Assembly: GCA_963803425.1 (NCBI GenBank)
Contig: CAWDMA010000001.1
Location: 1,488,001-1,552,000, forward strand
DNA from: DASPWW01 sp963803425
GTDB lineage: Bacteria > Actinomycetota > Thermoleophilia > Solirubrobacterales > 70-9
Length of the DNA: 64,000 nucleotides
Direction: 5' to 3'
The notes below the pieces were generated by a model that was not told the origin of the DNA, did no database searches, and worked only from the letters and a program-made list of their open reading frames with translations. The position numbers and the translations under genes are program-made. Shown here piece after piece: positions 40,418 to 49,119 of this stretch. Position 1 is the stretch's first letter. The number at the start of each line of letters is the position of its first letter.

Positions 40418-41697
40418 AGCGGCGGCTGCTCGTCGCTGAGCAGGTGGCGGAGCAGGTGCATCGCGACCGCCACGGAGCGGTCCCGGATGTCGGCGCGCTG
40501 TCCCGGAAGGACCGGGTCGCGGGAGATCGCCGATCCGCCCACCCGCTTCGCACAGAAGCACACGTACCCGACCGGCTTCTCGTCCGTGCCGCCGTCCGGT
40601 CCCGCGATCCCCGTGACGGAGCAGGCGACGTCGGCGTCGAAACGCGCCAGGGCGCCGTCCGCCATCGCCTCGGCCACCTCCGCGGACACGGCTCCGTGCG
40701 CCGCGATCAGCTCGGCCGGCACCCCGAGCAGCTCGCTCTTCGCCGCGTCCGAGTAGGCGACCACACCGCCGCCGAAGTGCGCGGAGGCGCCGGGACGGTC
40801 CGTGATCCTGGCCGCGAGCAGCCCGCCCGTGCACGACTCCGCAACCGCCAACCTGCGGCCCTGGAGCAGTCGCGCCACCTGCTCGTCGATCGACTCGCCG
40901 TCGAGGCTGAACACGAACCGCCCGTGCCGGTCGACAATCCGCTCCCGGAGCGCCTCCGCCAGCCCCTCGTCCTCGCGACGGTTGCGGATGTCGATCACGA
41001 GCTCCGCCTGGCGCAGGCAGGTGGTGATCTCGAGCGGCGACAGGTCCAGCTCCGACTCGATCTCGCGCAGCGAGCTGGCCAGCTCGGACTCCGGGATCCC
41101 GAACATCCGCATCGTCGAGGTCTCCAGGTCGGGCGCGTGCTCCAGCACCGCCCGCACCTCTTCGGTCTGAAGCGCCTTCGGCCACATCGCGTGCAGCTCC
41201 CGCGGCGGTCCGGGAAGCACGATCACGACCGGGCCGTCGGTCGGGACCACCAGCCCAGGCGCAGTCCCGGCGGGGTCGATCGCCGTCGCCCCCTCCGGCA
41301 CCATCGCCTGCTTTCGGTTCGCCTCGCGGATCGCCTCCGGGTCGAACCGCATCACCCTCATCCGGCGGGCGAAGCCGCGCAGGATCTCCGCGATTCGCTC
41401 CTCCATCTCCTCGTCGAGGACCATCTCGCGGCCGGCGAAGCCGCCCACCACCTCCGCGGTCACGTCGTCCGCCGTCGGCCCCAGGCCACCGCTCGTTACA
41501 ACCAGGTCCATCCGCTCGGCGGCGAGGAACCGGAGCGCCGCGTCCAGGTCCTCGCGCCGATCGCCGGCGGCGATGATGTGAGCCACCTCGACGCCCAGAT
41601 CGCCGAGCTGCTCGGAGATCCACGGTCCGTTCCGGTCCCGGATCCGGCCGGTGAGCAGCTCGGTGCCGGTGACGAGGATGCCGGCTCGGGCGCTCAC
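40414..41697 (-). CDS. cinA: CinA: competence/damage-inducible protein, PncC domain
   Basis: A 427-residue protein with an N-terminal molybdopterin-binding-like COG1058 domain (ILVTGTELLTGRIRDRNGPW, TSGGLGPTADDVT, VLPGPPREL) and a C-terminal nicotinamide-nucleotide amidase domain (VAESCTGGLLAARIT, GGVVAYSDAAKSELLGV, GIAGPDGGTDEKPVG). It recycles NMN to NaMN. GTG 41697 overlaps the upstream stop as GTGA. Confidence 0.95.
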   Translation of the reverse strand: MSARAGILVTGTELLTGRIRDRNGPWISEQLGDLGVEVAHIIAAGDRREDLDAALRFLAAERMDLVVTSGGLGPTADDVTAEVVGGFAGREMVLDEEMEERIAEILRGFARRMRVMRFDPEAIREANRKQAMVPEGATAIDPAGTAPGLVVPTDGPVVIVLPGPPRELHAMWPKALQTEEVRAVLEHAPDLETSTMRMFGIPESELASSLREIESELDLSPLEITTCLRQAELVIDIRNRREDEGLAEALRERIVDRHGRFVFSLDGESIDEQVARLLQGRRLAVAESCTGGLLAARITDRPGASAHFGGGVVAYSDAAKSELLGVPAELIAAHGAVSAEVAEAMADGALARFDADVACSVTGIAGPDGGTDEKPVGYVCFCAKRVGGSAISRDPVLPGQRADIRDRSVAVAMHLLRHLLSDEQPPL

Positions 41698-42107
41698 ACG
41701 ACCCCCGTCAGCAGCAGGATCAGGATCGCGACCGCCGCTCCGGTGATCCCGGCGACGACCACCCACCCGACCGGGAGCCCCCGCTTGCTCTCGAACCCGC
41801 TCCGCCGCCTCAGCACCGGCTCGGGCAGCTCGAACGCCCCCGTCTGCGACTCGTGGCGGGCCCGGAACTCGTCCACGAGCAGCTCCGAGTCGAGACCGAG
41901 CAGCTCCGCGTACGCGCGCAGGAAGCCGCGCGTGTACGCCGGCGCAGGCAGCACCTCCCAGTCCTCGTCCTCGAGCGCCCGCAGGTACTTGACGCGGATC
42001 TTCGTCCGCTCCTCCACCTCAGGCAGCTCCAGACCCTCGCGCTCGCGGGTCCGCGCCAGGATCGCTCCGATCTGCAGCGGGTCGTCGCTTCCAAGCCGGG
42101 TCGCCAT
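41694..42107 (-). CDS. RodZ-like helix-turn-helix membrane protein
   Basis: A 137-residue protein: N-terminal HTH_25-type domain (IGAILARTREREGLELPEVEERTKIRVKYLRALE, about 13-80), basic linker, and one C-terminal transmembrane helix (about 112-134). This is the short form of the RodZ/YmfM cell-shape adaptor. It sits between ftsK and cinA, a common order. The periplasmic domain of full RodZ is absent. Confidence 0.85.
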   Translation of the reverse strand: MATRLGSDDPLQIGAILARTREREGLELPEVEERTKIRVKYLRALEDEDWEVLPAPAYTRGFLRAYAELLGLDSELLVDEFRARHESQTGAFELPEPVLRRRSGFESKRGLPVGWVVVAGITGAAVAILILLLTGVV

Positions 42108-42133
42108 GGCCCGTATTGTCGCCTGGCGCGACG

Positions 42134-44659
42134 CTACTCGGCGTCAGGCCCGCCGCCGGCGACCGGGACCGGGGCCGTGGCGGGCTCGCCGGGGGCGCTC
42201 CCGCCGCCCTCGATCCGCTCCATCACCCGGGCCAGCTCGCCCTCGGAGACGAGCACCTGACGCGGCTTCGAGCCCTCGTAGCCGGAGACCACTCCGCGGC
42301 GCTCCAGCATGTCGATCAACCGGCCCGCGCGCGTGTAGCCGACACGCAACCGCCGCTGGATCATCGACACGGAAGCCGTCTGGGTGGAGACCACCAGCCG
42401 GACGGCCTCGCCGAGCAGGTCGTCCTCGTCCGGGGAGTTGCCACCCGGAGCGCTCTCCTCGGCGTCGTCCGCCCGAGCCTCGAGCAACTCGTCCGCGAAC
42501 TCGGGCTCGCCCTGGCCCGCCCAGTGCTTGGTCACCCTTGCGATCTCCTCCTCGGTCACGAACGCGCCCTGGATCCGTTGCAGCTTCGAGGTTCCGGCGG
42601 GACGGAACAGCATGTCGCCCTGGCCGAGCAGCGTCTCGGCGCCGCCCTGGTCGAGGATCACCCTGGAGTCGACCTGCGAGGCGACCGCGAACGCGATCCG
42701 GGCCGGGATGTTCACCTTGATCGTGCCGGTGATCACGTCGGTCGACGGTCGCTGGGTGGCGAGGACCAGATGGATCCCGACCGCCCGCGACTTCTGCGCG
42801 AGCCTGATGATCGAGTCCTCGACCTCGGCAGGGGCGACCATCATCAGGTCGGCGAGCTCGTCGATCACGCACAAGACGTGGGGCAGCGGGGGCTCGCCCT
42901 GGCGCTTTCGGGCGCGATTCAGCTCGACCAGGTTGCGGGCGCGGACGTTGCCCATCACCTCGTAGCGGCTCTCCATCTCGACGATCAGGTTCTGCAGCAC
43001 GTTCGCCGCCAGCCGCGGGTTGGTGACGACCGGCGTCAGCAGGTGCGGGACGTGCTCGTAGTGGTTCAGCTCGACGCGCTTGGGGTCGACCAGCACGAGC
43101 CGCACCTCGTTCGGCGACGCGTGCAGCAGGATCGAGGACAGGATCGCGTTGACGCACCCGGACTTGCCCGACCCGGTCGTGCCGGCGACCAGCACGTGCG
43201 GCATCTTGGCGAGGTCGGTCCACACGGCGTGGCCGGCGATGTCCTTGCCGAGCCACCCGACTATCGGCGAGGCGCTCTGCGGCCGGCCCTGGTAGATGTC
43301 GCCGAGCCGCACAAGCCTGCGCCGCTGGTTCGGGACCTCGACGCCGATCGCCTGCTTGCCGGGGATCGGCGCCAGGATGCGGATGTCGGTTGAGGCGAGC
43401 GCGTACGCGAGGTCGTCCTTCAGCTGGGTCACCTTCGCCACCTTGGTCCCCGGCGCCAGCCGCAGCTCGTACCTGCTCACGTGCGGCCCGATCACGGTCC
43501 CGACGATCTTCGCCTCGACGCCGAAGCTGGACAGCGTGTCGAGCAGTGCCTTCCCGACCACCTCGCGGTCGCGGGTGTCGGGTCCGGGGTCGTGCCCGCT
43601 CCGGGTCAGCACGTCATCGGAGGGAAGCTCGTAGTCGATCTCCTCGGACTCGGTGACGCCGCCGCGGCGCTCTCCCTGCGGGGTGCGCGCCACCTCGATC
43701 GGCGCGGGCGGCTCGGGCGGGGCGGCGCCGTCGGCGTTCTCGCGAGCGTCGGCCTCCTCCTGCTCGGCGTGGGCGATCGCCTCGTCGAAGCTCATCGGCA
43801 CGGGCGAGCCGTCGTCGTCGGTGGCCGGCTCAGCGACAACGATCTCGCCGGTGTCGGCGTCCTGGTCGTCGGCCTGGCCCGGATCGGGCTCGCTCGCGGC
43901 GCCATCCGGCCCGAGCAGCTCCGTGGCGACGGGCTCGGTCGCAGCGACCCTGGTCAGGACGCGCTCGCCGTCCATCTCGTCCTCGTCCCCGAGCCGGCGC
44001 GTCCGGTCGTCGTCGGCGCCGCGCCCGGCGCGGGTCTCGCGCACCGTGGTCGCGAAGCCGCGCGCCCCGTCGCCGGCACGGCCGGCGAGGCGGGCCGAGG
44101 AGCGCATCAGGCCCGCGACGGTGCTGCCGCTGAGCAGGAGCAGGCCCGCGACGAGCAGCAGGACGGCCAGGATGTGGGCCCCGATCCGCTGGAACAGCGT
44201 CGTCGTCGCCCAGTACAGGGTCTCGCCGAGAACGCCGCCGTGGGTCGTGAAGAAGTCGGGCTCGAAGTAGCCGGCCCGCGGGGGCGAGTCGGGTCCCAGG
44301 CCGAGCGTGCCGGCGGCGGACGCGAGCAGGAGTGCCGCGAGCACGCAGGTCGCCCCGGCGTTGACCGCGCGTGGGGACGTCATGAACGGCTTCAGGACGA
44401 GCGCCACCCCGCAGGCGGCGATCGCGAGCGTGACCGCGCCCGCGCAGGCGCCCGCCACCCATGCCAGAGCGGTCTCCGCGCCCCCTCCGACGCTGCCGCC
44501 GTCCCATCCCATGTACAGGACGCAGAACAGATAGGTCGCGAGCGCGACCAGCGCCAGACCGATCAGGTCGAGCTGACGCTGCTCCAGGGTGGGCAGCGTC
44601 CCGCGGCGGGCCCGCGCCGGCGAGCGACGCCGCGTGCGGGCGTTCGAGCGTGCAAGCAC
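42134..44659 (-). CDS. ftsK: DNA translocase FtsK/SpoIIIE
   Basis: An 841-residue septal DNA pump. Four or five N-terminal helices (about 30-185), an acidic linker (about 200-340), the alpha/beta motor with Walker A VAGTTGSGKSGCVN and Walker B VLCVIDELADLMM, and the C-terminal winged-helix gamma domain (SMIQRRLRVGYTRAGRLIDMLE) that reads KOPS-type sites. Start is GTG at 44659 with GGGGA upstream. Confidence 0.96.
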   Translation of the reverse strand: MLARSNARTRRRSPARARRGTLPTLEQRQLDLIGLALVALATYLFCVLYMGWDGGSVGGGAETALAWVAGACAGAVTLAIAACGVALVLKPFMTSPRAVNAGATCVLAALLLASAAGTLGLGPDSPPRAGYFEPDFFTTHGGVLGETLYWATTTLFQRIGAHILAVLLLVAGLLLLSGSTVAGLMRSSARLAGRAGDGARGFATTVRETRAGRGADDDRTRRLGDEDEMDGERVLTRVAATEPVATELLGPDGAASEPDPGQADDQDADTGEIVVAEPATDDDGSPVPMSFDEAIAHAEQEEADARENADGAAPPEPPAPIEVARTPQGERRGGVTESEEIDYELPSDDVLTRSGHDPGPDTRDREVVGKALLDTLSSFGVEAKIVGTVIGPHVSRYELRLAPGTKVAKVTQLKDDLAYALASTDIRILAPIPGKQAIGVEVPNQRRRLVRLGDIYQGRPQSASPIVGWLGKDIAGHAVWTDLAKMPHVLVAGTTGSGKSGCVNAILSSILLHASPNEVRLVLVDPKRVELNHYEHVPHLLTPVVTNPRLAANVLQNLIVEMESRYEVMGNVRARNLVELNRARKRQGEPPLPHVLCVIDELADLMMVAPAEVEDSIIRLAQKSRAVGIHLVLATQRPSTDVITGTIKVNIPARIAFAVASQVDSRVILDQGGAETLLGQGDMLFRPAGTSKLQRIQGAFVTEEEIARVTKHWAGQGEPEFADELLEARADDAEESAPGGNSPDEDDLLGEAVRLVVSTQTASVSMIQRRLRVGYTRAGRLIDMLERRGVVSGYEGSKPRQVLVSEGELARVMERIEGGGSAPGEPATAPVPVAGGGPDAE

Positions 44660-44750
44660 GTCCCCATTCTTCGACGCGACCGGCCCCGCCCCTGCGCAAC
44701 CCCGCGACCGCGGACGCGAAGCGGAGCAGGTCGCGGGAGTGATGCCTCTT

Positions 44751-44756
44751 TAACCT
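44751..44756 (+). promoter_or_regulatory. Predicted -10 of the two-component operon
   Basis: TAACCT, eight bases, then ATG at 44765; no Shine-Dalgarno sequence. Confidence 0.4.
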
Positions 44757-44764
44757 TCGTGGTC

Positions 44765-45454
44765 ATGGCCACGAGCGACGCGACGACCGGCCGGGTGCTG
44801 GTGATCGAGGACGACGCCGAGATCACCGATGTGTTGCGCCGATTCCTGCGCCAGGAGGGCCACGACGTGCGGACGGCGGCGGACGGCGAGGAAGCGATTC
44901 CGGCGGCGAGCGAGTTCGTTCCAGACCTCGTCATCCTCGACCTCGGGCTGCCCGGCATCGACGGGGTCGAGGTGTGCAGGCGGCTGCGCGCCCACGGCGA
45001 CGTCCCGATCCTGATCCTGACCGCGCGCACGGAGCTCGAGGATCGGGTCGAGGGGCTCGACTCGGGCGCCGACGACTACCTCGCGAAGCCGTTTGAGCGC
45101 CAGGAGCTGCTGGCGCGGATCCGGGCTCTGCTCCGCCGCCGCCCCCCGCGCGGAAGCGCCTCGCTCACCGTCGGCGACCTCAGCCTCAACCCCGACACCC
45201 GCGAAGTGAACCGAGGGGAGCGCCTGATCGAGCTCACCAACCGCGAGTTCGAGCTGCTCGAGTACCTGATGCGGAACGAGCGGCTGGTGATCTCTCGGGA
45301 GCGACTGCTCGAGGAGGTGTGGGGATACGACCCGATGGCGATGACGAACACGATCGACGTGTTCATCTCGAACCTGCGCCGCAAGCTCGAGGCCGGCGGC
45401 GAGCCCCGTCTTCTGCACACGAAGCGGGGAGCCGGCTACGTGCTGCGAGCCTAG
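44765..45454 (+). CDS. OmpR/PhoB-family response regulator
   Basis: A 229-residue regulator. The receiver has the acidic pair in VLVIEDDAEI, the phospho-acceptor Asp59 in LVILDLGLPG, and Lys in YLAKPF. The winged helix follows (LTNREFELLEYL ... IDVFISNLRRKLE, GAGYVLRA). It resembles MprA/PhoP-type regulators. The histidine kinase gene begins 3 bp after its stop. Target genes are not evident here. Confidence 0.94.
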   Translation: MATSDATTGRVLVIEDDAEITDVLRRFLRQEGHDVRTAADGEEAIPAASEFVPDLVILDLGLPGIDGVEVCRRLRAHGDVPILILTARTELEDRVEGLDSGADDYLAKPFERQELLARIRALLRRRPPRGSASLTVGDLSLNPDTREVNRGERLIELTNREFELLEYLMRNERLVISRERLLEEVWGYDPMAMTNTIDVFISNLRRKLEAGGEPRLLHTKRGAGYVLRA

Positions 45455-45457
45455 ATC

Positions 45458-46918
45458 ATGCGGGTGAGCCCACGCGCCGTGCTCGACCGGGCGCTCGCCG
45501 CGCCCCGCGGGTGGCCGGTGCGGTGGCGGCTCGCGGCGGTCTCGGCGATCCTGACGCTGATAATCCTGGTCGGGTTCGCGGCGGTCGTCGGCCGGCTCAC
45601 CACACACAAGCTCGAGAGCGACTTTCGCAACGACCTGCAAAGCACAACGAGTCGACTGGCGCTCGGGATCGCGGCGAGCGGGGTCCCAACCGCCGGGCAG
45701 ACGCTCGACATCCCGCGCCTCAGCGGCGTCATGTCCTCCGCGCGTGCCGTTCGCGTCGTCGACCGGACCGGGCGTCCCGTCAGCCGCTCCCTGGACGCTC
45801 CCGACCTGGGGGCGCCGGTTCCGGGCGAGATCGTTGACGTGGGCTCCTTCGAGGTCGCCGCGGCCCCGATCCCGTCCACCGGCCTCGGGACTCCGTACTA
45901 CGTGCAGTACGCCGCCGACCACAGCGACCTGCAGCGGACGATGGACCGGCTGTGGCTGTTCCTGTTGGCGGGCGTCCTGATCGGGACCGCGTTCGCCTAC
46001 CTCGCCGGGCTCGCTGTCGCGGTGCGCGCGATGCGGCCGATCTCGTCGCTGACCGCGGCGGCGCGCAAGATCGAGTCGACGCGGGACCCCTCACGGCGGA
46101 TGCCCGAGCCCGAGACCGACGACGAGGTCGCCGAGCTCGCCCGCACCCTCGGGGACATGCTCCGCGCCCTGGACCAGGCGCGTTCCGAGACGGAGGCGAC
46201 GATGCAGCGCCAGCGGGAGTTCGTCGCGGACGCATCGCACGAGCTCCGAACGCCGCTGACCAGCATCCTCGCCAACCTGGAGCTGCTGCACGCGTCGCTG
46301 CTGGGGGCGGACCAGGACGAGGACCGAGCCGCAGTCGACTCGGCGCTGCGCTCCTCGCGCCGGATGCGGCGGCTGGTCGCGGACCTGCTGCTGCTGGCCC
46401 GCGCCGACGCCGGCCGCGTCGGACCGCGGCACGAGTGCGACCTCGCCGAGGTCGCGGCGGACGCCGTCGCCGAGGTCCGCCCGGTCGCCGACGGCCACGA
46501 GATCGAGATGGACGCGGGCGACCTCGTGGCCGTCGAGGCGAACCCCGACGAGCTCCACCGGGTCGTCGTGAATCTGCTCGAGAACGCCGTCCGCCACACG
46601 CCTCGGGGGACGAGCGTGCAGGTTCGCGTCGGCCGCGAGGACGGCGGCGCCGTGCTCGAGGTGAGTGACGACGGGCCCGGAATCCCGGTCGAGATGCGCG
46701 AAGCGGTGTTCTCGCGGTTCGTCCGCGGCGCCGGGCCGGCGGACCGCGCCGGCGGCGACGGCGCAGGGCTGGGGCTGGCGATCGTCGCCGCGGTCGCCGC
46801 CTCCCACGGCGGCGAGGCGACCGTGAGCTCCTCGCCGCAGGGCGGCGCCCGGATCACCGTGCGTCTGCCGGCGCTCCCCGCTCGGGCCGGCGAGCCGGCC
46901 GTCTCGACGCCCGGCTGA
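45458..46918 (+). CDS. Membrane sensor histidine kinase
   Basis: A 486-residue kinase. Two membrane helices (about 25-45 and 165-188) flank an extracellular sensor of about 120 residues. A HAMP domain is followed by the phospho-acceptor His261 in FVADASHELRTPL, then N box VNLLENAVRHT, G1 VSDDGPGIP and G2 GAGLGLAIV. Partner of the upstream response regulator. The signal is unknown. Confidence 0.94.
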   Translation: MRVSPRAVLDRALAAPRGWPVRWRLAAVSAILTLIILVGFAAVVGRLTTHKLESDFRNDLQSTTSRLALGIAASGVPTAGQTLDIPRLSGVMSSARAVRVVDRTGRPVSRSLDAPDLGAPVPGEIVDVGSFEVAAAPIPSTGLGTPYYVQYAADHSDLQRTMDRLWLFLLAGVLIGTAFAYLAGLAVAVRAMRPISSLTAAARKIESTRDPSRRMPEPETDDEVAELARTLGDMLRALDQARSETEATMQRQREFVADASHELRTPLTSILANLELLHASLLGADQDEDRAAVDSALRSSRRMRRLVADLLLLARADAGRVGPRHECDLAEVAADAVAEVRPVADGHEIEMDAGDLVAVEANPDELHRVVVNLLENAVRHTPRGTSVQVRVGREDGGAVLEVSDDGPGIPVEMREAVFSRFVRGAGPADRAGGDGAGLGLAIVAAVAASHGGEATVSSSPQGGARITVRLPALPARAGEPAVSTPG

Positions 46919-46958
46919 GAAGCCCCCACACCCTTAGAGTTTCTTTACGGAGCCTTCG

Positions 46959-46964
46959 TACTCT
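46959..46964 (+). promoter_or_regulatory. Predicted -10 of the 6C-type RNA
   Basis: TACTCT, with a transcription start expected at about 46971, just before the first hairpin of the RNA. Confidence 0.45.
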
Positions 46965-46970
46965 GCCGAT

Positions 46971-47082
46971 CGATGAGATAAGCCTCCGTCGGGCCCTCCC
47001 AAGCATCTCGACGGCGGCTATGGCCTTAGCGCCAACCGGCCCGCCGGGGTTTCCCCTCCCTAACCCCGGCGGGCCTCATCTA
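46971..47082 (+). ncRNA. 6C-type actinobacterial small RNA (candidate)
   Basis: Two hairpins with C-rich loops, the definition of 6C RNA. Hairpin 1: AGCCTCCGTCG (46981-46991) pairs with CGACGGCGGCT (47009-47019) with one mismatch, and its loop contains CCCTCCC. Hairpin 2: GGCCCGCCGGGGTT (47038-47051) pairs perfectly with AACCCCGGCGGGCC (47062-47075), loop TCCCCTCCCT, and also acts as a terminator. In mycobacteria and Streptomyces such C-rich loops pair with G-rich ribosome-binding sites. It lies between a histidine kinase and a small membrane protein. Structure is seen; the class assignment is from memory of the family. Confidence 0.68.
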
Positions 47083-47160
47083 TGTGATGCCGGCAATGTG
47101 CTCCGCTCCCGCTCGGCCGCCATTGCCGGGTCACCGGCGGAGCCGCGTTCGCGAGGCTTC

Positions 47161-47170
47161 GTATAGGGTC
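47161..47170 (+). promoter_or_regulatory. GTATAGGGTC promoter-like element
   Basis: TATAGG could be a -10 for the GlsB-like gene. The same 10-mer occurs at 24780-24789. Confidence 0.35.
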
Positions 47171-47179
47171 CTGGGGCGC

Positions 47180-47437
47180 ATGGGAATCATTGCTTGGATC
47201 CTTCTGGGACTTTTCGCGGGTCTGATCGCCCGGGCGCTCGTGCCCGGCGACCGCGGGCCCGGAGGCTGCATCGGGACGACCCTGATCGGCATCGGCGGCG
47301 CGTTGATCGGCGGCCTGATCGCATCCGCGCTCGACATCGGCCACATCGAGGACTTCTTCAACCTCGGGACGTGGCTGATCGCGATCGGCGGCTCGGTCCT
47401 GCTGCTGCTGGTGATCAACGCGGTCACCAGCCGCTGA
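47180..47437 (+). CDS. GlsB/YeaQ/YmgE-family small membrane protein
   Basis: An 85-residue protein with three membrane helices (about 4-22, 28-50 and 58-80). The family pattern GLFAGLIARALVPGDRGPGG and GCIGTTLIGIGGALIGG is clear. This family is linked to stress responses, with no proven activity. Confidence 0.85.
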   Translation: MGIIAWILLGLFAGLIARALVPGDRGPGGCIGTTLIGIGGALIGGLIASALDIGHIEDFFNLGTWLIAIGGSVLLLLVINAVTSR

Positions 47438-47453
47438 GCGGCACCCGGGCGGG

Positions 47454-49118
47454 CTACACCTCCACTACGACCGGCAGCACCATCGGGCGGCGTCGGAGCC
47501 GCTCGTAGACGAACTCCGCGATGTCGTCGTGGAGGTCCTCCTGGAGCAGGCTGATCTCACGCACCTCGTCCCTGGCGGCCTCCGCCAGGGAGGCCTCCAC
47601 CACATCGCGCATCTCCTCGACCAGCCCGTCCTCCTCCTCGACGAACGGGACGCCGCGGAAGATGATCTCGGGGGGCGCCACAGACGCCCCATCGTCCGAC
47701 GACACCGTCGCCACGACTATGAACACCCCGTCGGCCGAGAGCGCGCGTCGGTCGCGCAGCGCGACATCGTCGGGATCCCCGATGTCGACACCGTCGACGA
47801 AGATCATCCCGGCGTGGACGTCCTTGCCGAATCGCGCCCGGCCGTCCGCGCCAATCTCGAGCGCGAGGCCGTTCCGCCCCTTGTAGATCCGGTCCGGATC
47901 CGCCCCAACCGACTCGGCGAGCTGGGAGTGCAGGTGGAGCCGCTTGTGGTCGCCGTGGAAGGGGAACACGAAGCGCGGCCGGGTCAGGTTCAGCATCAGC
48001 TTCATCTCCTCCTGCCAGCCGTGGCCGGAGGCGTGGATCGGAGCGTCGGCGGCGGTGATCACCTTGGCGCCGATCTGGAAGATGCGGTCGATCGTCTCGT
48101 TCACGGATCGCTCGTTCCCCGGGATCGGCGTGGCGGAGAAGATCACCGTGTCGCCCGAGTGCAGCTCCACGTCCGAGTGATCGCCGTGGGCCATCCGCCG
48201 CAGCGCCGAGAGCGGCTCGCCCTGACTTCCGGTCGATAGGGCGACCACCCGCTCGTCCGGGAAGTTCTCGATCTCCTTCGGCGGGATCAGCATCCCGTCG
48301 GGCGCCGATGCCAGCCCCAGATTGCGGGCGATGTTGAAGTTCTTGCGCATCGATCGCCCCACCAGCGCCACCTTCCGGTCGAGCTCGTCGGCGGCGTCGA
48401 TCACCTGCTGCAGCCGGTGCACGTTGGAGGCGAAGCTCGTGATCACGATCCGCCCATCGCAGCGGGAGAAAGTCTCCAGCAGCGCCGGCCCGACACTCGA
48501 CTCGGACGGCGCGATCCCGGGGCGGTCGGCGTTGGTCGAGTCCCCGCACAGGCACAGCAGCCCGTCGCGCCCCAGCTCGGCGAGCCGCGACACGTCCGCG
48601 GGCTTGCCGTCCACCGGGGTCTGGTCGAACTTGTAGTCGCCGGTGATCAGGATCGTGCCGAGCTCGGTCGTGAGCGCGACCGCGCGCGCGTCCGGGATCG
48701 AATGTGACATGTGGACGAGCTCGATCCCAAACGGGCCCGCGTCCACCGGATCCCCGGGCTCCAGCACCTCCAGCGGCACGTCGCGGAGCTTGTGCTCCTC
48801 GAGCTTCGAGCGCACCAGGCCGATCGTCAGCGCCCCCCCGTAGATCACCGGCGGGATGCCGATCTCGCGGAGCACGTAGGGGAGCGCCCCGACGTGGTCC
48901 TCGTGCCCGTGGGTGAGCACGATCGCCTCGATGTCGTCCACGCGGTCGCGCAGGTAGCCGAAGTCGGGCAGCACCAGGTCGATCCCGAGCATCTCGGCGG
49001 TGGGAAACATCAGGCCGGTGTCGACGACCACGATCCGGCCGTCGAACTCGACCACGCTCATGTTCTTTCCGATCTCCCCCAGCCCACCGAGGGGGAGAAT
49101 CCGCAGTGAGGAGGCCAA
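47454..49118 (-). CDS. rnj: Ribonuclease J
   Basis: A 554-residue metallo-beta-lactamase RNase with endonuclease and 5'-3' exonuclease activity. The metal site HGHEDH is at 70-75, with HMSHSIPD and ITGDYKFDQTP following. The beta-CASP region has LSTGSQGEPLSALRRMA and ASGHGWQEEMKLML. Start is TTG at 49118, one base after the dapA stop, giving a dapA-rnj order also seen in other Gram-positives. Confidence 0.95.
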   Translation of the reverse strand: MASSLRILPLGGLGEIGKNMSVVEFDGRIVVVDTGLMFPTAEMLGIDLVLPDFGYLRDRVDDIEAIVLTHGHEDHVGALPYVLREIGIPPVIYGGALTIGLVRSKLEEHKLRDVPLEVLEPGDPVDAGPFGIELVHMSHSIPDARAVALTTELGTILITGDYKFDQTPVDGKPADVSRLAELGRDGLLCLCGDSTNADRPGIAPSESSVGPALLETFSRCDGRIVITSFASNVHRLQQVIDAADELDRKVALVGRSMRKNFNIARNLGLASAPDGMLIPPKEIENFPDERVVALSTGSQGEPLSALRRMAHGDHSDVELHSGDTVIFSATPIPGNERSVNETIDRIFQIGAKVITAADAPIHASGHGWQEEMKLMLNLTRPRFVFPFHGDHKRLHLHSQLAESVGADPDRIYKGRNGLALEIGADGRARFGKDVHAGMIFVDGVDIGDPDDVALRDRRALSADGVFIVVATVSSDDGASVAPPEIIFRGVPFVEEEDGLVEEMRDVVEASLAEAARDEVREISLLQEDLHDDIAEFVYERLRRRPMVLPVVVEV

Positions 49119-49119
49119 C

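Noticed and set aside
46971..47080. A c-di-GMP (GEMM) riboswitch
   Set aside because: There is a GCCTCCG stretch, but the GEMM core (such as ACGCAAAGC) is absent. Two C-loop hairpins fit 6C RNA better.
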